From: an uncultured Streptomyces sp.
GTDB taxonomy: Bacteria; Actinomycetota; Actinomycetes; Streptomycetales; Streptomycetaceae
Direction: 5' to 3'
DNA length: 7,776 bases
Assembly: GCA_946480485.1 (NCBI GenBank)
Contig: CAMLJW010000247.1
Coordinates: forward strand, 1 to 7,776
The notes beneath the pieces were generated by a model that worked only from the letters and a program-made list of their open reading frames with translations, did not search any database and had not been told where the DNA came from. Positions 1 to 5,801 of the stretch are shown here, one piece after another; positions within the stretch are counted from its first letter, which is position 1; each line of letters begins with the position of its first letter. Position numbers and translations under genes: made by a program.

Positions 1-16
1 CACCAGCCCCACTCAA

Positions 17-33
17 CGAGCGTGACATGCTCG
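17..33. promoter_or_regulatory. Short dyad CGAGC-N7-GCTCG, possible operator
   Basis: Two perfect 5-base arms (17-21 and 29-33) flank a 7-base centre, GTGACAT. The dyad lies about 140 bases before the first gene of the operon, where a repressor site or the end of an upstream transcript could be. The arms are short and GC-rich, so chance is a real possibility. I cannot assign it to any known regulator family. Confidence 0.15.
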
Positions 34-158
34 GCCCCGGAACCCGCGAGGAACACATTCGCGCCCCGTCGGCCTCGCCCCGCCGCTCACGCCCGAACCA
101 GCCTCCTGGCATCCGTACAGCATGCCGTCACCGGTGCGCCGATCCCCTACGCCCTTCT

Positions 159-164
159 GCGGAG
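159..164 (+). promoter_or_regulatory. Ribosome binding site that sets the start of the binding-protein gene
   Basis: GCGGAG ends five bases before the ATG at 170. The in-frame ATG at 122 has no such motif in front of it. Starting at 170 also places the twin-arginine signal at the normal distance from the N-terminus, so this site decides the start. Confidence 0.7.
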
Positions 165-169
165 TTCAC

Positions 170-1561
170 ATGTCCAGATATTTCACATCCTCCTCTTCGA
201 CCCCCCTGAGCCGTCGTGGCTTCCTCGCCGCGACCGGAGCCCTGACGCTTGCGACCACGCTGTCCGCCTGCGCCGGCGGCGACGACAAGAGCGGCGGCAC
301 CTCCGCCAAGTCGATCAGCCAGGCTGACATCGACAAGGCGATGAAGACGCCCACCGAGCTGACGTTCTGGACCTGGGTCCCCAACATCGACAAGGAGATC
401 GCGCTCTTCGAGAAGAAGTACCCGGCCATCAAGGTCAAGGCCGTCAACGCCGGCCAGGGCGTGGCCCACTACACGAAGCTGCGCACCGCGCTCAAGGCGG
501 GCACCGGCGCCCCGGACGCCGTGCAGATCGAGTACCAGGCGATACCGACGTTCACGATCACGGACAGCCTGCTGGACCTGAGCCCCTACGGCGCCACGGC
601 GCTCAAGGACACGTTCGTCGACTGGACGTGGGGGCAGGTCAGCGGCCCGAACGGCGAGATCTGGGCGATCCCCCAGGACACCGGCCCGATGGGCATGCTC
701 TACCGCAAGGACATCTTCGACAAGCACGACATCGAGGTGCCCGAGACCTGGGACGAGTTCGCGGCCGCGGCCCGCAAGCTCCACAAGGCCGACCCGGACG
801 TCTATCTGACCAACCTCGCGGGGAACGAGGCCCCCGCCTGGCACGGTCTGCTCTGGCAGGCGGGCGCCAAGCCCTATGCGCTCTCGGGCAAGAGCGACAT
901 CACCATCAACGTCGACGACGCCGTTTCCAAGAAGCTCGCCGCATACTGGGGCCGACTCGCGAAGGACGGAGTCATCGGCACCGAGCCCGACTTCGCCGAC
1001 TCCTGGTATGCCGCGCTCAACAAGGGCAAGTACGCCACCTGGCTCACCGCCGCATGGGGCCCGTCGTTCCTCGCCGGTTCGGCCAAGGCCACGTCCGGTC
1101 ACTGGCGGGCCGCCCCGCTGCCGCAGTGGGACGCCTCCAAGCCGAGCTCGGGCAACTGGGGCGGCTCGACGACCGCCGTGATCAAGAACAGCAAGAACCC
1201 GATCGCGGCGGCGATGTTCGCCCAGTTCCTCAACAGTGACCCCGTGAGCACGAAGATGTTCGCCACCGAGCAATTCTTCTTCCCGGCGACCAAGAAACTG
1301 CTCGCGGACTCGAGCTTCACCGGCGACAAGCCCGACTTCTACGGCGGCCAGAAGGTCAACAAGGTCTTCGCCGACATCAGCTCCACGGTCAGCCCCGACT
1401 TCCAGTGGCCGCCGTTCCTCGACCAGGCGGCGACCGACTGGACCGAGACCGTAGGCAAGTCCCTGGCCAAGCGCACCGACACCGTCCGCGCGCTCGGCTC
1501 ATGGCAGTCGCGGCTCACCAAGTACGCCAAGAACCAGGGCTTCACCGTCCACACATCCTGA
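170..1561 (+). CDS. ABC transporter sugar-binding lipoprotein (family 1 extracellular solute-binding protein)
   Basis: This 463-residue protein should be the extracytoplasmic receptor that captures an oligosaccharide and delivers it to the two permeases encoded next. The N-terminus has a twin-arginine motif, SRRGFL at residues 14-19, then a hydrophobic stretch and a lipobox LSAC at 31-34. It is therefore predicted to be exported folded by Tat and lipid-anchored through Cys34. The mature part reads as the SBP_bac_1/8 fold: a first strand TELTFWTW near 62-69, the typical MGMLYRKDIFD at 175-184 and PETWDEF at 191-197. Trp-rich segments near 260, 291-297, 330 and 413 could stack on sugar rings. 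Length is typical for the family. The start at 170 is chosen for its GGAG site and for signal position; a 16-residue upstream extension is possible but unsupported. It leads the operon and is separated from the permeases by a strong stem-loop. Family assignment is firm; the ligand is not readable from sequence. Confidence 0.93.
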   Translation: MSRYFTSSSSTPLSRRGFLAATGALTLATTLSACAGGDDKSGGTSAKSISQADIDKAMKTPTELTFWTWVPNIDKEIALFEKKYPAIKVKAVNAGQGVAHYTKLRTALKAGTGAPDAVQIEYQAIPTFTITDSLLDLSPYGATALKDTFVDWTWGQVSGPNGEIWAIPQDTGPMGMLYRKDIFDKHDIEVPETWDEFAAAARKLHKADPDVYLTNLAGNEAPAWHGLLWQAGAKPYALSGKSDITINVDDAVSKKLAAYWGRLAKDGVIGTEPDFADSWYAALNKGKYATWLTAAWGPSFLAGSAKATSGHWRAAPLPQWDASKPSSGNWGGSTTAVIKNSKNPIAAAMFAQFLNSDPVSTKMFATEQFFFPATKKLLADSSFTGDKPDFYGGQKVNKVFADISSTVSPDFQWPPFLDQAATDWTETVGKSLAKRTDTVRALGSWQSRLTKYAKNQGFTVHTS

Positions 1562-1569
1562 CGGTTCAC

Positions 1570-1597
1570 CGGGTCCCACGCGACGGCGTGGGACCCG
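1570..1597 (+). terminator. Intercistronic stem-loop, likely attenuator or mRNA 3'-end stabiliser
   Basis: A perfect 12-bp inverted repeat (1570-1581 pairing with 1586-1597) closes on a 4-base loop, GACG. It begins eight bases after the binding-protein stop codon. No T-run follows, which is usual for actinomycete terminators. As the permeases downstream have a separate ribosome site and no obvious promoter between, partial termination or protection of the upstream mRNA is more likely than complete termination. The expected effect is more binding protein than permease, as is common in sugar ABC operons. The structure is seen directly; the role is inferred. Confidence 0.8.
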
Positions 1598-1627
1598 CCC
1601 GTCCCACCATCACAATTCCATCCCCTC

Positions 1628-1634
1628 AGAAAGG
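1628..1634 (+). promoter_or_regulatory. Ribosome binding site of the first permease gene
   Basis: AGAAAGG lies four bases before the ATG at 1639 and seven before a second, in-frame ATG at 1642. Spacing slightly favours the second ATG, so the protein may begin one residue later than annotated. The open frame extends upstream to 1405 but those codons lie inside the binding-protein gene and the stem-loop. Confidence 0.55.
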
Positions 1635-1638
1635 CCCA

Positions 1639-2583
1639 ATGATGACTGCCACAACCGCGGCCTCCCCCAAGGGCCGGCGCCGAGACGGGCCGACACGCCC
1701 CCGGCGTGGCGGCACGCGCCACCGCCGGTCGGCAGGGCCAGTGTTCGTCGCCCCGTTCATGGTGCTGTTCCTTCTGCTGTTCCTCGCTCCCCTCGGCTTC
1801 GCCGCCTACCTCAGCCTCTTCCAGGAGCGCCTGATCGGCGGAACGTCGTTCGTCGGGCTCGACAACTACATCCAGGCCCTGGGCGACCCCCGACTCATCC
1901 ACGGTGTCGGACGCGTCGCGTTGTTCTTCGTGATCCAGGTGCCGTTGATGCTGCTGCTGGCGCTGCTGTTCGCTCTCGCGCTCGACAGCGGTCTGCTGCG
2001 GCTGGCGCGCGTGATCCGGCTGGGCATCTTCGTGCCGTACGCGGTCCCGAGCGTGGTCGCCGCACTGATGTGGGGCTACCTGTACGGACCGGACTTCGGC
2101 CCGTTCGCCCAGCTGAGCGGGAAGCTGGACCTGCCGGCCCCGCACTTCCTCAGCGACGGCTGGATAATGGGCAGCCTGGCGAACATCGTGACCTGGGAGT
2201 TCGTCGGCTACAACATGATCATCCTGTACGCCGCCCTGCGCACCATCCCGCAAGAGTTGTACGAGGCGGCCGCGATGGACGGGGCGGGCGCCTGGCGGGT
2301 CGCGTGGTCCATCAAGCTGCCCGCTCTGCGGTCGGCGCTCCTGCTCACCCTCTTGTTCTCGGTGATCGGCAGCTTCCAGCTGTTCAACGAACCGAGCCTG
2401 CTGATGAGGCTCGCCCCGGACGTGATCAGCACCGACTACACCGCCAACCTCTACGCCTACTCACTCGCGTTCACCGGACAGCAACTCAACTACGCGGCCA
2501 CGGTCTCCTTCCTCCTGGGGCTGGTCATCGTGATCGCCTCCTACGCCGTCCTGCTCACCGCGAACCGCAGGAGGACCTCGTGA
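1639..2583 (+). CDS. Sugar ABC transporter permease, MalF-like
   Basis: This 314-residue inner-membrane protein is one half of the channel of a CUT1-family sugar importer. The first 33 residues are a cytoplasmic tail rich in Arg and Gly. Six membrane segments follow at about 34-56, 92-115, 127-149, 176-199, 231-253 and 284-306. The cytoplasmic EAA loop that docks the ATPase is clear: EAAAMDGAGAW at 209-219, ending in the usual I-K-L-P at 225-228. The lack of a large periplasmic P2 loop, as in Escherichia coli MalF, is normal for Gram-positive members. The stop overlaps the GTG start of the second permease by 4 bases, indicating translational coupling and a 1:1 heterodimer. ATG 1639 is used as the start; ATG 1642 is equally possible. 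No ATPase gene accompanies it here. Family is certain; the transported sugar is unknown. Confidence 0.94.
   Translation: MMTATTAASPKGRRRDGPTRPRRGGTRHRRSAGPVFVAPFMVLFLLLFLAPLGFAAYLSLFQERLIGGTSFVGLDNYIQALGDPRLIHGVGRVALFFVIQVPLMLLLALLFALALDSGLLRLARVIRLGIFVPYAVPSVVAALMWGYLYGPDFGPFAQLSGKLDLPAPHFLSDGWIMGSLANIVTWEFVGYNMIILYAALRTIPQELYEAAAMDGAGAWRVAWSIKLPALRSALLLTLLFSVIGSFQLFNEPSLLMRLAPDVISTDYTANLYAYSLAFTGQQLNYAATVSFLLGLVIVIASYAVLLTANRRRTS
2569..2574 (+). promoter_or_regulatory. Ribosome binding site that fixes the GTG start of the second permease
   Basis: AGGAGG lies inside the last codons of the first permease gene, five bases before the GTG at 2580. The GTG overlaps the TGA stop as GTGA (2580-2583). 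This is a classic coupled start and rules out the longer upstream reading of the same frame. Confidence 0.85.
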
Positions 2584-3551
2584 CGCTCTCCCCCAAGTCC
2601 TCGGCCTTGCTCGCGCAGGAGGCGCCCCCGGCCCCGACGGCCGCGATCACCTCGACCGCGAAGCCGGCTCCCGCCGTGCCCCCGAAGAGGCGCCGGCGCA
2701 GGGCCCGCCGCAGCACCCCGCTGACGATCGCCATGCTGGCCGCCCTCGCGTACTTCCTCCTGCCGCTGCTGTGGCTGCTGATCGCCTCGACCAAGAGCAC
2801 CCAGGACCTCTTCAACAGCTTCGGGCTGTGGTTCTCGCACGCCCCGCAGTTGCTGACGAACATCAAGGCGACCCTCACCCAGGACGACGGCGTCTTTGTG
2901 CACTGGATGCTCAACACGGCCGTGTACGCGGGTGTCAGCGCCTTCGGCGCCGCCCTGATCTCGGCCGCCGGCGGATACGGGTTCGCCAAGTTCCGTTTCC
3001 GCGGCGACCGGGCCGCCTTCAACCTCGTCGTGGGCGCCATCATGGTTCCCGCCACCGCCCTGGCGATCCCGACCTATCTGCTCTTCGCGAAGGCGGGCCT
3101 GGTCAACACCCCCTGGGCCATCATCCTGCCCTCCCTGGTCAACCCGTTCGGCCTCTACCTCATGCGCGTCTACGCCGAGGAGGCCGTCCCCGACAGCATC
3201 CTGGAGGCCGCCCGTATCGACGGGGCCGGCGAGGTGCGGATCTTCTTCCAGATCGTGCTGCGGCTGCTGGCGCCGGGCCTGGTGACCGTGCTGCTGTTCA
3301 CGCTGGTGGCGACCTGGAACAACTACTTCCTGCCGCTGATCATGCTCAACAACCCGAAGCTCTACCCGCTCACGGTCGGACTCTCCTCGTGGGCCTCGCA
3401 GGCCCAGAACGGCGGAGGCGGCGCCAGCAGCGAGATGCTCGCGCTGGTCGTGACCGGATCGCTGCTCTCGATCATCCCGCTCGTCGTGGCCTTCCTGCTG
3501 CTCCAGCGGTACTGGCAGAGCGGCCTGGCCTCCGGTGGCGTCAAGCAGTAG
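2580..3551 (+). CDS. Sugar ABC transporter permease, MalG-like
   Basis: This 323-residue protein is the second channel subunit of the importer. It opens with about 46 residues of Ala/Pro-rich, then strongly basic sequence (Arg/Lys run near 36-44) on the cytoplasmic side. Six membrane segments follow near 48-70, 110-131, 146-168, 178-198, 233-255 and 287-308. The ATPase-docking EAA loop is at 209-216, EAARIDGA. The segment WNNYFLPLIML at 246-256 and the C-terminal YWQSGLASGGVKQ are typical of the MalG branch. The GTG start is well supported by AGGAGG and the 4-base overlap with the preceding gene. It should pair with the first permease and with an ATPase encoded elsewhere, probably MsiK if this is Streptomyces. 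A 45-base gap without visible structure separates it from the beta-galactosidase gene. Family is certain; substrate is not. Confidence 0.94.
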   Translation: MTLSPKSSALLAQEAPPAPTAAITSTAKPAPAVPPKRRRRRARRSTPLTIAMLAALAYFLLPLLWLLIASTKSTQDLFNSFGLWFSHAPQLLTNIKATLTQDDGVFVHWMLNTAVYAGVSAFGAALISAAGGYGFAKFRFRGDRAAFNLVVGAIMVPATALAIPTYLLFAKAGLVNTPWAIILPSLVNPFGLYLMRVYAEEAVPDSILEAARIDGAGEVRIFFQIVLRLLAPGLVTVLLFTLVATWNNYFLPLIMLNNPKLYPLTVGLSSWASQAQNGGGGASSEMLALVVTGSLLSIIPLVVAFLLLQRYWQSGLASGGVKQ

Positions 3552-3596
3552 CGCGCCCATCCCTCGTCCCACTCCTGCTTCTCGGAGGTTCCCTTC

Positions 3597-5780
3597 ATGG
3601 CGGCTCTGCCTGCCCGTGTCCTCTTCGGCGCCGCGTATTACCACGAGTACACGCCCGGCTACGGCCGCCATGCGCAGCCCGACGACCGACTCAAGACCGA
3701 CCTGGACCTGATGGTGGAGGCGAACTTCACCGTCATCCGGGTCGGTGAGTCGGTCTGGTCGACCTGGGAGCCGGAGAACGGCCGGTTCGACCTCGACTGG
3801 CTCCAGCCCGTGCTCGACGGCGCCCACGAGCGCGGCATCTCCGTCATCATCGGCACCCCGACGTACGCCGCGCCGCCGTGGCTGGCCCGGCAGTATCCGG
3901 AGATCACCGCCGAGTTGGCCAGCGGGCAGCCCCTCGGCTGGGGCGCCCGGCAGGAGATCGACTTCACCCACCCCGCGTTCCGGTTCCACGCCGAGCGGGT
4001 GATCCGCAAAATGGTGGCCCGGTACGCCGACCACCCGGCGGTCATCGGCTGGCAGGTGGACAACGAACCGGGCCTGCACCTCTTCCACAACCACGGTGTC
4101 TTCCAGCGCTTCGTGGACCACCTGCGGGAGAAGTACGGGGACGTCGAGACCCTGAACCGCGAGTGGGGCCTGGTCTACTGGTCGCACCGCCTGTCGACCT
4201 GGGCCGACCTGTGGACGCCGGACGGCAACGCCCAACCCCAGTACGACGTGGCCTGGCGGGAGTTCCAGGCCCGCCAGGTCACCGAGTTCATCGGCTGGCA
4301 GGCCGACATCGTCCGCGAGTACGCCCAGCCCGGGCAGTTCGTCACCACCTGCATCTCCTACACCCGCCAAGGGGTGGAGGACGACCAGATGACGGACCGC
4401 CTCGACATCACCTCGGGCAATCCGTACTACGACATGCAGGACGGCCTGCTGCTGCCCGATCCCACTCCGGATGCCCACGAGCAGAAGTGGAAGACCACCG
4501 GGGTGTGGTCGATGTACCAGACGGCGGACTGGATGTTCTCCTCGCGTCAGGAGCCGTTCCTGGTCACCGAGACCAACGCCCAGAGCATCGGTTTCGCGTG
4601 GGACAACCGGCCCGGCTACGACGGCCAGTGGCGACAGGCCGCCTGGGCGCACGTCGCGCGCGGGGCGCGGATGATCGAGTACTGGCAGTGGCAGACCCTG
4701 CGCTTCGGCGCGGAGACCTACTGGGGCGGCGTCCTCCCGCACAGCGGCCTGCCCGGCCGTACCTATGCCGAAATCTCCCGTCTCGGCGCGGAGTTCGACA
4801 CGGCCGGCCCGCTCGTCGCCGGGCTGGAACCGGACGCCGACATCACGATGGTCTACTCGATGCCGAGCAAGTGGCTGATGCAGAAGTACCCGCCGCTCGC
4901 GACCGCCGACGGCGAACCGGACGCCACCGCCTACCACCGGTTCTTCGACCCCTTCTACCGCGGTGCCTTCGACGCGGGCCGTCAGGTGCGCATCGTCCAC
5001 GCCCGACAGTTGCACGACCCGCGCGGAGAGCGGGAGGGGATGACGCCAAAAGAGGCCGTACAGCGCCACCCGGTCCTCGTCGCCCCGGCCCTGTACGTCA
5101 TCGACGACACCACGCTCGACTGGCTGGAGGCCTACGCCCGAGCGGGCGGCCACCTGGTGCTCGGTCCGCGCACCGCCTACGCCGATCACGAGGCCCGGGC
5201 CCGCCACGAGTCGGCACCCGGACGTCTCGCTCCGGCCGCGGGCGTCCAGTACGACGAGTTCAGCAACCTCACGTGCGACGTTCCGCTCCGCGCGGTGCCC
5301 GGCAGTCCGCTCGAGCTTCCCGCGGACGCGACGGTGACGCAGTGGATCGAGGGACTCGCGGTCGTCGACGCCGACGTCCTCGCCGAGTACGAGCACCCGC
5401 ACTTCGGCCGCTGGCCGGCGGTCACCACCCGCCGCCATGGCGAGGGCCGCGTCACCTGCGTCGGCGCGGTGCCGGGCCGCGATTTCGCCCGGACGCTGGC
5501 CGAGTGGCTGGCCCCGGCCGCAAGCAGCGGGTGGCGCGACCTTCCCACGTCCGTCACCGCGACCACCGGCACCTCACCCGACGGACGCCGCGTCCACATC
5601 GTCCACAATTGGAGCTGGGAGCCCGCGAGCGTCCTCGCACCGGTAGACCTCGTTGACGCGCTGACGGGCACCTCCGTCTCGACGGGCTCGGCGCTGGATC
5701 TCAGCCCCTGGGACGTACGCGTTCTCGTCTCCACCGACGCCGAGACGGCGCCGGCCGCTGAAGCAACCAACCGATCCTGA
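3597..5780 (+). CDS. GH42 beta-galactosidase (cytoplasmic)
   Basis: This 727-residue enzyme is predicted to remove terminal beta-D-galactosyl units, by a retaining mechanism, from oligosaccharides brought in by the transporter encoded before it. It has no signal peptide. The family layout is visible: a TIM barrel over about 8-400, with FGAAYYHEYTP at 10-20 and RVGESVWSTWEP at 48-59; a central glutamine-amidotransferase-like trimerisation domain at about 405-640; and a small C-terminal beta-sandwich ending near 712. Glu157 in DNEPG is the expected acid/base and Glu325 in FLVTETNA the expected nucleophile. The later motif YWQWQTLRFGAETYW (362-376) has Trp376 where, from memory, classical members have His. 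The four-cysteine zinc cluster of some thermophilic members is absent. The start at ATG 3597 follows GGAGG (3584-3588) by eight bases. Some GH42 enzymes also cleave alpha-L-arabinopyranosides, so galactose specificity is likely but not proven. Confidence 0.92.
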   Translation: MAALPARVLFGAAYYHEYTPGYGRHAQPDDRLKTDLDLMVEANFTVIRVGESVWSTWEPENGRFDLDWLQPVLDGAHERGISVIIGTPTYAAPPWLARQYPEITAELASGQPLGWGARQEIDFTHPAFRFHAERVIRKMVARYADHPAVIGWQVDNEPGLHLFHNHGVFQRFVDHLREKYGDVETLNREWGLVYWSHRLSTWADLWTPDGNAQPQYDVAWREFQARQVTEFIGWQADIVREYAQPGQFVTTCISYTRQGVEDDQMTDRLDITSGNPYYDMQDGLLLPDPTPDAHEQKWKTTGVWSMYQTADWMFSSRQEPFLVTETNAQSIGFAWDNRPGYDGQWRQAAWAHVARGARMIEYWQWQTLRFGAETYWGGVLPHSGLPGRTYAEISRLGAEFDTAGPLVAGLEPDADITMVYSMPSKWLMQKYPPLATADGEPDATAYHRFFDPFYRGAFDAGRQVRIVHARQLHDPRGEREGMTPKEAVQRHPVLVAPALYVIDDTTLDWLEAYARAGGHLVLGPRTAYADHEARARHESAPGRLAPAAGVQYDEFSNLTCDVPLRAVPGSPLELPADATVTQWIEGLAVVDADVLAEYEHPHFGRWPAVTTRRHGEGRVTCVGAVPGRDFARTLAEWLAPAASSGWRDLPTSVTATTGTSPDGRRVHIVHNWSWEPASVLAPVDLVDALTGTSVSTGSALDLSPWDVRVLVSTDAETAPAAEATNRS

Positions 5781-5801
5781 TCCGTCCCCAGAGGAGGGGC
5801 C

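Larger units (their letters stand above)
1..169 (+). other. Leader region upstream of the sugar-uptake operon
   Basis: This stretch holds no gene I can support. It should contain the operon promoter and any operator, but I found no convincing -35/-10 pair and no clear LacI-family palindrome. A short frame at the extreme left ends in TGA at 23-25 and could be the tail of an upstream gene, but eight codons cannot be judged. A small dyad lies at 17-33. An ATG at 122 is in frame with the binding-protein gene but has no ribosome site, so I treat it as leader. Confidence 0.5.

Noticed and set aside
2..25. Possible C-terminal tail of an upstream plus-strand gene ending in TGA at 23-25
   Set aside because: Only a few codons are present and no domain or coding signal can be assessed.
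122..169. In-frame ATG at 122 giving the binding protein a 16-residue longer N-terminus
   Set aside because: There is no ribosome site before it, and it would push the twin-arginine motif away from the N-terminus. ATG 170 has GGAG at good spacing.
1841..1851. GAAC-GTC-GTTC dyad resembling a small operator
   Set aside because: It lies well inside the first permease coding sequence, is only four bases per arm and encodes ordinary family residues.
4042..4302. Exact 15-base direct repeat (4042-4056 and 4288-4302) inside the GH42 gene
   Set aside because: Both copies encode I-G-W-Q in the same frame within different structural elements. With biased codon use this is chance rather than a repeat element.
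2541..5438. Very long minus-strand open frame (965 codons) opposite the second permease and GH42 genes
   Set aside because: It is the usual antisense shadow of GC-rich coding sequence. Its translation is low-complexity, rich in Arg, Gly, Val and Asp, with no recognisable domain, and it lies opposite two certain genes.
3878..5656. Long plus-strand alternative frame inside the GH42 gene (592 codons)
   Set aside because: Its Arg/Pro/Gly-rich translation is typical of an out-of-frame reading, while the GH42 frame shows catalytic motifs throughout.
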